64,000 nt of DNA from Triatoma infestans (taxonomy: Eukaryota; Arthropoda; Insecta; Hemiptera; Reduviidae): positions 1 to 64,000 of the forward strand of contig JAAEAF010003575.1 in the NCBI GenBank assembly GCA_011037195.1. Reading direction: 5' to 3'. Each line of letters begins with the position of its first letter. Position 1 is the first letter of the stretch. This document shows, one piece after another, positions 22,265 through 33,195 of this stretch. The notes under the pieces are model-generated. The model was not told the DNA's origin, made no database searches, and saw only the letters and a list, made by a program, of their open reading frames with translations. The translations under genes were made by a program, and so were the position numbers.

Positions 22265-23425
22265 TATTTCGGGTCTCCTGATGGCGAATAAAATCTGGTG
22301 TGAAACGCTCACACAACTTTCTCTTAATACAGTTCTCAAAATTATAATTGGCAAATTTTATACTTTGTGTACCTGATTGATTGAAATTCGTCGAAATCTG
22401 AAAAAAAAAAAAATGTTCACTAAAAGCGCATTTCCGGTTTACTAATTTCCTTGAAACTCGGAATTTTGGCCATCTATTTATTTCTAATTAATTTTGTTTT
22501 AATGATAGAATTGTATAATCAAACATGATGGACCTTTAAAGAAAAACATAATCCCACCCTTCCCCCAAAAGTGCCCTTAAATGAATTTTCCGAGACAAAT
22601 GTTTTAAATAAAAGTTGTACGTCTATGTACAAAATTGACAGCTTTTATAGTTTGTGTACCAAATTTAATGAAATTCGTCGAAAACTGAAAAAACTGTTCA
22701 GTAAAAGCGCACTTCCGGTTTACTAATTTTCTTGAAACTCGGAATTTTGGCAACCCATTTATTTCTAACTAATTATGTTTGGATGATAGAATTGTATAAT
22801 TATCTAGGGTAGCACTTTGATGAAAATCTAACCCCACCCCTCCCCTAAAAGTGCCCTTAGAAGAACTTTCCCAGAGAAATGTTTTAGATAAAAGTTGTAG
22901 ATCTTTGCATGTTTAGTTTATATACGAAGTTTCAAAAAAATCGTCGGAGCCATTTTCCAGAAAATTGCGAAAAGTGAATAAATCATTTAGTAAAGTGGTA
23001 AAGTAAACGCACTTCCGGTTATCCGATTTTTTTGAAACTCGGAATTTCAACAACATATTAATTCTAATTAACATTATTTAGATGACAGATTCGTCTAATA
23101 AACTGAAATAGCACTTTAGATGGAAACCTAACCCCACCCCTCCCCTAAAAGTGCCCTTCAATGCATTTTCCCGGAGAAATGTTGCAAATAAAAGTTGTAG
23201 TTCTTTGTATGTGTGGTTGATGTTTGAAGTTTAAAGAAAATCGTCGGAGCCATTTTTGAGAAAATCGCAAGAAAAGTAAAAAAAAAAAAACTAGTAAAGT
23301 GGTATTTCCAGTTGAGGAATTTTGGCAGATAAGACACTGCCTGATCCCATGTGATAGATACCTAAACAGAATATCAAGTTTCAACTTTCTACGGTTTTTC
23401 GTTTTTGAGCTATGCTGTTCACGTG

Positions 23426-23466
<41 letters not shown>

Positions 23467-23580
23467 CATTTGTTAAAAATCACTTTCTTGGGCTCAGGGG
23501 CCTCAAAACGGTGAAAACTGGATATCGAAAATTTGACAAGATTACAATAGTTCCTCTTACTAAGAGTAAGAGAAAGTAAA
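22265..23580 (+). repeat. High-copy repeat with about 290-bp subunits and CTTTCTCTTACT-type ends
   Basis: The left end carries CTGGTGTGAAACGCTCACAC followed by AACTTTCTCTTA; the right end carries CTCTTACTAAGAGTAAGAGAAAGTA, giving a rough terminal inversion. In between are three to four subunits with the same order of blocks: ACTTCCGGTT, TTGAAACTCGGAATTT, CCCCTAAAAGTGCCCTT and AAAATCGTCGGAGCC. ACTTCCGGTT-type blocks lie near 22431, 22711, 23011 and 23303, i.e. 280-300 bp apart. A CA microsatellite (23427-23462) follows. It is non-coding. Other copies or pieces lie at 27510, 29460, 54560, 57625, 60120 and 63560. Confidence 0.75.
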
Positions 23581-23949
23581 ATGTTTTTAGCGAATAGGCT
23601 GGGTATGTGTGTGTGTGTTTTAACAGAATATCTCAAAAATGAAAAGTGGTTGGAAGTTCAAACCTGGTATTCGTTTAGGTACTACCAGTACGCATGAAAC
23701 ACGAAGATTTCGGGCAAAATTCATCAACAGAAAGTGCGACTTTACTGAATGTTTTTTTTTTCAGTTTTCGTAATTTTTTCTTTTCAAAAACGGCTTCAAT
23801 AGTATTAATTTCCACTTCATATACTATCCTACAAAACATAATACCATTATTTTTGTTTGAAACATTTTTCCAAGAAAATTCTGTGTAATTTTAGGATGGT
23901 TTTCAGGAGAATAATTTCCCAAATCGATATTGGGTTATGAATACATTTA

Positions 23950-24275
23950 CTACATTTTAAATACATTTTCTTTACATTCATTAACAATCTGTTAGAGAAA
24001 ATCTCTAAAATTTTCAGACGCTCTAATATCATTATAGCCCACAAATGCACTAACTAACATTATTAACAAGTTATACAGCAAACTTAAAGACACTACTCCC
24101 AACAAATTACAATCACACCTTGTTTACCAGATAGAATGTACACAATGTCCAGCTGTTTATGTTGGTCAAACTACACAATACTTAAAAACCAGAATTTACC
24201 AACATGAATACGACGGCAGAAATAAAAATGACAAAGACAACATTCTAACACCTCGAAATATCCTTTTTGTCTTTA
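23950..24275 (+). pseudogene. Penelope-like element fragment, GIY-YIG endonuclease region
   Basis: With one frameshift near 24050 the plus strand reads FINNLLEKISKIFRRSNII, then HKCTN, NKLYSKLKD, and VYQIECTQCPAVYVGQTTQY with LKTRIYQHEYD. The order (SEKI-IF, KD, Y-I-C-x-x-C-x-x-x-Y-V-G-Q-T, L-x-x-R-I-x-x-H) is that of the C-terminal GIY-YIG nuclease of Penelope-like retroelements. The RT domain that should precede it is absent. Dead fragment. Confidence 0.7.
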
Positions 24276-24859
24276 TTAATGCTTTTCCCAAGTTAAGTGG
24301 CCCCAGATTTATACTCCATTAGATTTTACTGGCATTTCTTGAAACTTATTATCAATTAAATTAGTAGAATTTACCTTATCTTATGGCTGATTATTATCAC
24401 TCACGAAGGCTAATATGTCCATATCAGGAGCTGCTCACACCATTTCCTTTTTATTATCATTCATTACGTATTAAAAAAAAAAAAAAGATACGTACTTACC
24501 TTGAAAAACAAACAATAAATTTTCTTTGGAAAAAAAGAAGAAAAAAAACCTAAACCACCTGGTCATTATTTACACAATAATTCAATAAAATAAAAGCAAA
24601 CAACATTAATAAGATAAAGAACAAAAGAAAATTAATACAAAAGAAGTGAACAAAGGAAAAAAAAAATGGAAAAATGAATAGAATAAAGTGAATAGAAGTT
24701 TGTCTACTAAAACACAGCTCCGGAGAGTTTGAACTTTTTGATCCGCACTTTTCAAAAATTCTAACATGGATGATCTTTAAACTTGAAATGTTAACTGAGA
24801 AGGAATAAGGCTTTTTTTTATTGCCTATTATTATATTATATTTTTATTGCTATTGGGTG
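24276..24859. other. No feature seen
   Basis: A-rich unassigned sequence with several poly(A) runs (24475, 24540, 24655). No coding or structural signal recognised. Confidence 0.5.
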
Positions 24860-25960
24860 GACTATTCCCTGGCACTGCAGCCAACAGAGGCTTATTGTGC
24901 CATTCCCGATAACCTCTAGTAGTTGAACCCTCCCTCTCTAAGGAGTTTGAGGACTTTCACCACCAGATTATTTTGGGCTACTATCTCCTCAAGTCGCAAT
25001 GTACCAAAGGTCTCATACCTCAATTTAGTCATTGCTGCGCAATCAAATGGCAGATGGCGGGCCGTTTCCTCCTCCTCCTGATATAATCTGCAAAAGGTTC
25101 CACGCTGGTAAGCCCTATCTTGAGCAGATTCCTGAACCTGCTATGACCCGTAACTAGGCCCGTCACCAGAGAAATCTTGCTGCTACTCAGACTAAGGGCT
25201 ATTTGGGTCCTTCGTTTACACAGTCCTGGCATCATCCTTTTGCTGTACGTGGCACCCCTCCAGAGCTCTTCATGCTTACCGCGAAACCACTCCCTAATTG
25301 CTCCGCCAATGATCCCCAGAACAGGCTCTGGACCAATGAACGTAGTATTTGCCCCGTTTCTGGCCAGTTGGTCAGCATCTCATTACCCTCAATCCCTATG
25401 TGTCCAGGCACCCATATCGACTATGCCTCTCGACATTCCCTCACTAGGGATGAGGTAGTTCTGTAAGCCTCTAGGGCTTTCAGTGCAGCCTGACTGTCCG
25501 AGCAAATGCGTATGACCTTGCCCCTTGGGGCTCTACGCAGGTTCTGCTCGGCACAGACCTTGATAGCAAATTCTTTAGCCTGGAATATTGTGGAATATCT
25601 GCCCAGTGGTTTCTCAATGGCCCATTCCACACACTCCTGCTCCATTTCCGCACCCCATCCTAGAACTATCAGTAAACCACAAGGTTCTGTTTCGGTAGCG
25701 TTTTTCCCACCCCTTGGCCCATTCCACCCTAGAACCTAGGAACAACGGAAATGAAACCTCGAAGTTATATATTGGACAAATGCTATCCTGGACCAGCTTA
25801 TCACCGGGCCCGGATTGACTTTTAGCAATATGTCCAAATGTTTGGTTAAGGAGCCCCTCTGCCTCCAAAGACCATTCATTGTTGCGAAGCCTGTGTGCAC
25901 TGACCCTTGCCTCCGCCTGCACCAATAGGTGCAGCAGTGTCAACCCCAATAAGCCTATTA
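24860..25960 (-). pseudogene. LOA-type LINE, 3' part (RNase H and C-terminus)
   Basis: Minus-strand frames with breaks read LWFTDSSRMG near 25670, then FQAKEFAIKVCAEQNLR, ICSDSQAALKALEAYRTTS, and after further breaks SLVTGLVTGHSRFR. These match the RNase H and post-RNase H region of the LOA element at 34118-38167. GC content is clearly above the surroundings. The RT and endonuclease are missing. Confidence 0.7.
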
Positions 25961-26826
25961 CTTTTTTCGAAAAATTATCATAGACTGTTTTTTTGTTGAA
26001 TTTATGGCATTAAATTTTTCAAATTACATGAAGTTGGGTGAATATTATTGGATGTATTCGAAAGGGATTACTGCCTACCTGGGTAGTAATTGTCCGCCCG
26101 CCCCGCCCCCCCAGCACATGCACATATGATGTTAGGATAAACGAGTTGTATGAAATTTGCCTTTAATATCATATTTTATTAGCAACAGTAAGTGAATGTC
26201 GTAACAGTTTTTCTCATCACATTTTTAATGTGGAACACCTTTTTCCTTTCCCCCCCCCATGATTTTCTCAAAAACTTTTCCAATAATTTTCTTTAAACGT
26301 TACATATTAACTACACATATTCTGACTATTCCGAAGATCTCAAAATATTATGTATCTTTTGTGAAACTTGATTGGGCAATTAGGCTTCCTGTTTTATCAA
26401 TATAGAAAGAATGGTATTAAATAAATATCAATAGTATAAAAAAAAAAAATCTGTGTCCTTCATTAATATAAGTATATGCTCATTAAGTGTAAATGGCACG
26501 ATATTATGCGATTACAAAGCAATAAGACGACCGCAATGGTCTAGTTGGCTCATATTTTCTGAATTCAAACAAGGTCATTCCTTATCTTTTTTTTTTTTGT
26601 TAAACAAAAAAATGTAATTACTGTATCTAAGTTAAACAGGGGCACTTAGCATATTTTCCAAATAGCAGTTGGTTTGATATACATACTAGTTTGTGAAACA
26701 CTTTGTGTTTAAACTATAATAATAAAAATGCCAATCAATACAAGTGCAAGAAATTTGGACAAGAGATTCAACATTCCAACACAATCTATGGTATTAAAAT
26801 TTTTACTAATTATTTTTATTTAAGAC
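25961..26826. other. No gene seen; tRNA-like trace
   Basis: AT-rich unassigned sequence. A weak A-box-like ATGGTCTAGTTGGC occurs near 26537, but the B-box is poor, so no SINE is claimed. Confidence 0.4.
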
Positions 26827-27000
26827 CAGTGGCGGCTCGTGACTTGGATATGTGGGGGTTCAACTTTTTTTTTTTAAATACTTACATTACCTATCATAAT
26901 TAGTAGCTTGGCTAGATAGAAATCATGAAGTAAGCCAGGAGCCAGGTAAAAACTTGCATCCCTCTCCTACAATTAAATATGTTAAATTAACAATAAATCT

Positions 27001-27240
27001 ATTAGGGAAGGGATTAGCTCAGTAGATAGTGCATTGGACTCCCACGCGGAGGACTCGGGTTCGAGTCCAGCTGTGCTGCCCTTAGGTTTTTCTTCCTAGG
27101 AGCCCTTACAGCACACTGTCCGGTGATAGGGCAGTGTTGTCTGTAACGAGAGAACACCATCCGGAGGCCGGCAGTGCACTGAGAAGGCTCGGGCGCCAAT
27201 GACCATAGATGTTGGCGCACCTTAAATTAAAAAAAAAAAA
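27001..27240 (+). repeat. tRNA-derived SINE, full copy with target-site duplication
   Basis: The head has A-box TTAGCTCAGTAG and B-box GGTTCGAGTCC in tRNA spacing. The body contains CTTCCTAGGAGCC and AACGAGAGAACACC. The 3' end is the hairpin GGGCGCCAATGACC...GTTGGCGCACC, then TTAAATT and poly(A). It is flanked by ACAATAAATCT on both sides (ending 27000 and starting about 27240), a perfect insertion signature. Other copies: 31597-31830, 51050-51250 and, with a different tail, 59224-59402. Confidence 0.85.
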
Positions 27241-27509
27241 CAATAAATCTGTCACTTTGCACCCAGAGAAGAACTGTGAAAAAAAGACTTGTACCGTTTG
27301 AGTTCGAAAATTAAGTGGTTAACTCAACGGAAATTTTTATTATCTAAATAAAGTGTTCCAGTTCAAAGGAAATGTCAATGAGTTTGTATCTATTCTTTGC
27401 TAGGTCATTTATCTTAGTGATGTTTTAAGTACCAATACCAACATCAAATTTTTATAAATATAAATATAATGTCTAAAAATCCACACACTGGCACAGGTAG
27501 GCACATCAC

Positions 27510-28415
27510 ACAAAATCTGGTGTGAAACACACAACTTTCTCTTACTCAGTTCTCAAAATTATAATCGACAAATTTTATAGTTTGTGTACCAAATTTAATG
27601 AAATTCTTCGAAAACTGAAGAAAATGTTCAGTAAAAGCGCACTTCCGGTTTACTATTTTCTTGAAACTCAGAATTTTGGCCATCTATTTATTTCTAATTA
27701 ATTTTGTTTGGATGATAGAATTGTATAATCAAATATGAGAGCACTTTAGAGAATAATATAACCCCATCCCTCCCCTAAAAGTGCCCTTAAATGAATTTTA
27801 CCAGACAAATGTTTCAAATAAAAGTTATAGATCTTTGTATGTTTAGTTTATGTAAGAAGATTCAAGAAAATTGTCGGAGCAATTTTTGAGAAAATGGCGA
27901 AAAAGTGAAAAAATCAAGTGGTAAAGGAAACCCACTTCCGGTTATCCGATTTTTTTCAAACTCGGAATTTCAACAACGTATTATATTCTTATTAACATTA
28001 TTTAGATGACAGAATTGTATGGTGATCCGAAATAGAACTTTAGATTGAAACCTAACCCAACCCCTCCTTCAAAACTGCCTTCAAATGAATTTTTCCGGAA
28101 AATGTTTCAAATAGAAGTTGTAGCTGTTTGTATGTATAGTTCATATACCAAATTTCAAGAAAATCGTCGGAACCATTTTTGAGAAAATTGCAAAAAAGTA
28201 AAAAAATCAACTAGTAAAGTGGGACTTCCGGTTGAGGAATTTCGACAGATAACATAGGGGTCAGATCTCATGGTGATACCTAAACGGAATGTCAAGTTTC
28301 AACTTTCTACGGTTTTTCGTTTTTGAGCTATAGTGTTCACATACATACAAACACACACACACACGCGCGCGCACACATACACGCGCGCGCACACACAGAG
28401 AACATTTGCTAAAAA
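27510..28415 (+). repeat. Second large copy of the 290-bp-subunit repeat
   Basis: Starts AAAATCTGGTGTGAAACACA and ACTTTCTCTTACTCAG. ACTTCCGGTT blocks at about 27641, 27933 and 28223 mark subunits 290 bp apart. It ends in a CA/CG microsatellite (about 28350-28398) with the TTTCGTTTTTGAGCTATA block before it. Confidence 0.75.
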
Positions 28416-29192
28416 CAACTTTTTTAACTCCGGGTAAGATCGGGTAAGTTCGTTCATAGATCGTAAGTAATGTTCATCGCGCTTGTAACCCCCACTCTTA
28501 TTTTAAAAATTTAATAAAAACATACACTTTTCTATACTAACACAAAGAAATTTTTTATATATACATATATATATATACTAAATTCTCCAGCGCGACTCCT
28601 AACTGTGAACCCCCTACTTCCTACTTTCTTATACATCTCCTGATACACAAGCAATTCACTAAGTGTACAATTCATTGTACGAACATATTAAAGGAGTTCC
28701 TATACTGATATACGTTCCTATCTTTTATGTCTGATTCTCCGATTTTACTACTGACTGATTTATTTTATTTAATACTTTATATAGAGATCAGGCATATACA
28801 CAATTTTTACTGTGACTTTATGTTCCTAACTAATACAAAAATGAAAATATTTTTTTGAAATTGAAATATGAAAGAAAATAAAATCAAATAAGAAAATTTT
28901 ACTACCTTTTTATTTAATTTCTTTTTTCAAATAGCTGGGGGTTCAGTCGCGCAATCGCGAATACCAGTAGCCGCCACTGGTTCGTTGTAGACACCGAAGC
29001 AGAACACTTCAGTACTATGCCAGTTATAAGTTAAAACATAAGAGTTTATTCAAACCAAATTCAGTAAATTAATAAGCGTATTGCTGTGTTATTGATTAGC
29101 TTTTAAATATCTTTAAAGAATATATTTAATTTAATCTAAAAGTTTTTTCTTAATTACGTCTAATACTTCTCTTCTCTTAAACATATACTTAC

Positions 29193-29431
29193 AAGCCCCT
29201 TTACGAAACCGCTCACGCCACCATCTACTACACAACACATCACGAATAACATTTCACCAACACTAACCATAGGCAAAATTTTGTGTACCTTCTTAGATAG
29301 CTTAGAACCTAATTTATTCAAAGTTTTAGCGGTTACAAAGTTAACAGCATAGCGTTGTAGGAGAACAGCTGAGGCAGAGAGAGCACTCCCACCAATAAAT
29401 AAGAGAGTTGGTAAAGGAAACTGTGTTGGAG
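29193..29431 (-). CDS. Unidentified exon-like open frame with strong splice sites
   Basis: I do not recognise the product. On the minus strand a 109-codon frame runs without a stop in AT-rich DNA. It has a pyrimidine-rich acceptor (TTTTCTCGTCAATAG) and a consensus donor (GTAAGTAT) bounding 239 bp. The encoded stretch has two hydrophobic parts, near LPTLLFIGGSALSASAVLLQ and VSVGEMLFVMCCVVDGG, around a basic middle (KLGSKLSKKVHK). It is locally richer in G+C than its flanks. No neighbouring exon was found. It could be one exon of a membrane-protein gene or a captured or decayed fragment. Confidence 0.35.
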
Positions 29432-29454
29432 CTATTGACGAGAAAACAGCAAGG

Positions 29455-29945
29455 TAAGTAAAGTCGCACTTCCGAATGATGAATCTGCGCTAAACTTCGT
29501 GTCAGCTGCAGTGTTAGTACCTATAAAGAATATCAAGTTTGAACATTCTGCAATTTTGTAGTTTTTTGGGATATTTTGTTAGCACACACAAGATCACTCG
29601 CTAAAAACTTTTTTTTTTCTTCTGAGGACCTCAAAACATTTATTTCCGCTTAACACTCAAAATTTGACACGATCTCAATTCTTCCTCTTAAGAGAAAGCA
29701 ATTATTTAGCGAAGGAGTTATGAGTTGGTTTATGAGTAACGTGCATGGTGTATGTGAACGACTTATTTTCCTAAATATAAGCACCTCAAACTTGATATTC
29801 TACTTAGATATCACATGAGTAGCTACAAGCATTTTATCGGCCCAAGTCTGTCAGTTGGAAGCGCGAATTAACTGAATGGTTTTCTAAACAGCTTTAGCAG
29901 ATTTCCTAGTCAGATGCTCCATGATTTCCTTAATATTCATGTGTA
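29455..29945 (+). repeat. Repeat shared with 60120-60530
   Basis: Includes the right-end block of the CTTTCTCTTACT repeat (AAAATTTGACACGATCTCAA near 29655), then about 250 bp nearly identical to 60230-60515: ACTCAAACTTGATATT-type block, CAAGCATTTTATCGGCCCAA and GCGCGAATTAACTGAATGG. Confidence 0.6.
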
Positions 29946-30290
29946 AGGCTACTAGTTTTCTTTGAAACACATTTCTGCAAAAAATGATGTTTGTTTTTCT
30001 AGAGTTGCGAGGCTCTCTGTTTCCATTTCAATGCAGTTTTTATCTGTAAAATAGTTCGCATTATTTTTATTTATTTATTTATACGTCAGGAAGCTAGAAA
30101 TAATAAAATACGCCTGCTATCCGCCTGAAGCGTTGAACAGCAGCTGAAGTATGGCTTCACCGAGACGTTATTTTGTTCGCATTAGGCGTAAAACTATGGA
30201 TAGTGATAGGAATGGTAAATAGGGTGTAATGCAGGCACCTGATATTTAATACTATTGTTACATTCATTTCTTTATTTCTTCATCCAAACA
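29946..30290. other. No gene seen; homologous 3' flank of the cyclase exon copy
   Basis: 30235-30290 (GGCACCTGATATTTAATACT, ATTTCTTCATCC) matches the sequence just after the functional cyclase stop at 52390-52454. The rest is unassigned. Confidence 0.5.
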
Positions 30291-30478
30291 CTAGAACCAG
30301 GCGATCACACGTACTGGCGATCCAGTGCCGTTGACCAGTTTCATTAGTAAGGTTGTTGGCAGCGGTTTGAAAGATCAAGGTTTTCTAAGATGTAGATATC
30401 GGTGCTGAGCAGCGCCTTAAGTGTTATGAAATTATTATCTTCATCGATGGATATGATTTCCTTTCGTGCGCCATATAC
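30291..30478 (-). pseudogene. Dead copy of the cyclase-family terminal exon
   Basis: Closely similar to the terminal exon of the gene at 52455-58953, ending in the same GTGSPVRVIAWF and a stop (TAG). The splice acceptor has become AA instead of AG, one base is lost after the DIYILENLDLSN segment, and about 15 bp are deleted after it, so the frame closes early. The flanking intron (to about 30530) and 3' flank are also similar, so the copy arose by genomic duplication and not from mRNA. No other exon of this copy was found nearby. Confidence 0.8.
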
Positions 30479-30944
30479 TTGCACCAAAATACAGTAATTT
30501 CGGTTTAATATGTCCTAGTTAAAAAAAAGAAAAAGTGTTTATTATAGGAGATTTTCATCGGTCAGAAGGCAAAAATAATAAAAGTTACTGGGTGCTAGAG
30601 TGTGTGGCGTAGAAGGTAAAGAGGTGGCTGTATGGTGTGCCCCTTCTTAGAGCCGGAAGGGGCTTTTAATGGCTACTTCTTCCTAGTGATATATTAACTT
30701 TTTCTACAGATTCGATTAGAGGAGGAAAGGGCGTGTTGAAGTTTTCCGTTTTTTAGTTTCAACATAATCAATTATATCGATTGATATTGACATGAATAGA
30801 TTGTAAGTAATCGAATGTACAATAAATGAGGCGAATGGCTTTTGATTGTACTCAAACGCTATGTAATAAAGAGTTATTCTTATTTAATTAGTATTTTACC
30901 CTTTTTGTTTGTAACAGTACCATGAGGTTACCAAAAATAATACG
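30479..30944. other. No gene seen
   Basis: The first 50 bp are homologous to the intron before the functional cyclase terminal exon. The rest is AT-rich and unassigned. Confidence 0.5.
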
Positions 30945-31025
30945 CCCCATTACATTATCTTTGGCACAACTCGCATGAACATTGGGAAAGTGGCTAACAA
31001 GTACCCATTAGCTTACAATATTAAC
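30945..31025 (+). repeat. Diverged copy of the block flanking the LOA element
   Basis: CCATTACATTATCTTTGGCA, AACTCGCATGAACATTGG, AAGTGGC and AACAAGTACCCA match, with differences, 33990-34060 and 38440-38510. A TTACA followed shortly by TTTGGCGCAACTCG resembles an LTR end and primer-binding region, but this is not proven. Confidence 0.5.
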
Positions 31026-31199
31026 AAAAAACGTAAATTTTCTGTTACTGAAATATTGTTGAAATCTAACTGGCTTTTTGTTTGTTAATAAAATATAAAG
31101 ATATAAACATAAGTTTTGGTTTGATTTACTGCCAGCCCGGCTCAGACAATTATTTTTTATTAGATAGATTTTCATTTGAATTATGTTATTTGTTTCGTT

Positions 31200-33190
31200 A
31201 TCTAACTGCGACAATTGCTATTGGATAATTGGAGGTGATTTCAATGCCAGAATTAGTCATCTGAATATTTAGATGACGATTTCTTTTCAAACTGTAATTT
31301 TTCTGGAATTAGAACTTCTTTAGATAGTGTAAATAATAAAAGGGGTACGCAATAAGTGGAAATTATGGAATCACAAGGTTTAATATGTTGTAATGGTCGT
31401 TCTTACAGTGATAGTCCCGGTAATTTTACTTTTATGGACACTCAAGGTATGAGTGTAATTGATTATTTGGTTTGGATCTCAGTAAATTGTGTGGATTATG
31501 TTCTGGATTTTAAAGTTGAAAATATATCTGAATTATCTGATCATTGTTTATGTAATCTAATATTGAAATCTTATAAGATTATTAATAGTATTGCTTTTTT
31601 TTTATTTAAGGTGTGTCAACATCTATGGACATTGGAGCCCGGTGTCTTCTCAGTGCACTGCCGGCCTCCGGACAGTGTTCTCTCGTTACAACAACACTGT
31701 CCATCACCGGACAGTGAGCTGCAGAGGCTCCTAGGAAGAAGAGAAAATCTAAGGACTGCACAGCTGGACTCGAACCTGGGACCACCGCGTGGGAGCCCAG
31801 TGAGCTAACCACTTAGCTAATCCCCTCCCTTAATACTGTTGTTGTTATAATTTAAATACTATTGTTATTAAAAAATTTTATCTCGGAATTCTTCCCTCCA
31901 AGCTTAATAATGAAATAATTTTTTTAAATTTTCATCCCGAAGAAATCTCTATGGACGAATTATTACCAAGTATTAATAAAAGTGGTCATGCTGGAGATAG
32001 ATGAGGAGTTTGTGCTAATGCACATATCTATGAACGAATTATTAGAAAGTTGAAGAGAACCTCAATATTGAGGAAATCCTGAAGAAAAAAAATAATAAAA
32101 GTAAAATGGGAAAAGCTGCTGGTATTGACCAAATACCTAGTGAGTGCTTCAAGAACTTAAACCACCATTGGATCAATTTGTTATATCTTTTTAATAAAAT
32201 ATGGAACTGAAGAAATTCTAAGAAGGTGGTCCTCAATTAAACTGAAATTATTTCATAAAAAGGGTGATCCGGCAGACCCACTTAATTATAGAGGAATAGC
32301 CATGTTCAATAGTACTGCTAATTTATTTACCTAAATAATGCATAGTAGGCTAACTAAGTGGTTAGAAATGAAAGCTTCCAGAGGAGCAAATGGGCTTCAG
32401 AAAGGTTAGAGGATGTGAAGACAATGTTTTCACACTTTCATCTGCCGTAAATACACAGCTCCGTCTAAACAAAAGAGTGTTCGCATCTTTATTGATTTTC
32501 AAAGAGCGTTTGATTCTATCTCACACCCTAAATTATAGCATAAACTTTACGAATTTGGTATTAGCGGTAATTGATTACGCCAGTGCCCAGGCAATGTTTT
32601 AAAAGACTTATTGAACTAATAAGAGTGCAATAAGTGCACGCCATTTATCTGTGCATATGAGTTAAGCTGCGTGATAGGAGCTAAACATATCTGGGACTGT
32701 CAAAATTTGTGAGAAATAGTCTACTTGCTCTTGTAGAAACAGTTAAAAATCATTTTTTAAGTAAAGATATCGAATTTGTTATTAACTCCTCAAATAATTT
32801 ATACTTTCGTAACATTAGTAGCCTTGGAATTAAAGAAGAATATCTGTATAACTATGTACATATAAACAAAATCAAATTTAATTTCACAGTTAAGAATCGC
32901 TTATAAAAAAAATTGCCCTTGTTACAATAATTGGTGAAAAAATTCAGTTTGCCTATGAAAAATATTGTACTTTATGTAATTCCGGGGAAATGGATAGCTT
33001 AATATATTTTTAAATTGGCTGCCCTTTTGCCATAAAGAAATAAATATTTAACTTCTTGACAGCCCACAGTAATTCGGGTAAAATTGAGAACCTGTTATCC
33101 AATATTAATAAAAATAAACTAAATTACATCCACTATTTGTCACAAAACGTCTGGCTTTTAGAAATTTAACTGCATGATTTATGTTAATAA
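31200..33190 (+). pseudogene. Decayed LINE (endonuclease and RT) with nested SINE
   Basis: An endonuclease remnant (GGDFNAR-like near 31230, then SDSPGNFTFMDTQG and SELSDHC at 31400-31545) is followed by a SINE insertion. RT pieces follow: KGDPADPLNYRGIAM near 32265, MGFRK, FIDFQRAFDSI near 32495. A C-terminal part has IGIKEEYLYNYVH-like sequence and a Cys-rich CTLCNSGEMDSL end near 32970. There is no RNase H. The layout matches the relics at 53560-54560 and 60535-61697, so all three may be one family. Many stops. Confidence 0.65.
31597..31830 (-). repeat. tRNA-derived SINE, same family as 27001
   Basis: Minus strand: TTAGCTAAGTGGTTAGCTCA head, GGTTCGAGTCC B-box, CTTCCTAGGAGCC, AACGAGAGAACAC and the tail CTCCAATGTCCATAGATG then poly(A). 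It has interrupted the LINE at 31200-33190 and so is younger than it. Confidence 0.8.
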
Positions 33191-33195
33191 GTATT

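Larger units (their letters stand above)
26827..28979. mobile_element. hAT-like DNA transposon shell carrying other repeats
   Basis: Ends are inverted: CAGTGGCGGCT at the left and AGCCGCCACTG at the right, and both ends also carry GGGGGTTCA just inside. The CAGTGGCGGC start is common among hAT-type elements. No transposase frame remains. A SINE (27001-27240) and a copy of the 290-bp-subunit repeat (27510-28415) sit inside. A matching 8-bp duplication was not found. Confidence 0.55.

Noticed and set aside
27004..27080. Possible functional tRNA gene
   Set aside because: The A- and B-boxes belong to a SINE head with body, tail, poly(A) and target-site duplication.
31356..31808. 150-codon plus-strand frame as a host gene
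   Set aside because: Its first half is a LINE endonuclease remnant and its second half is an inverted SINE.
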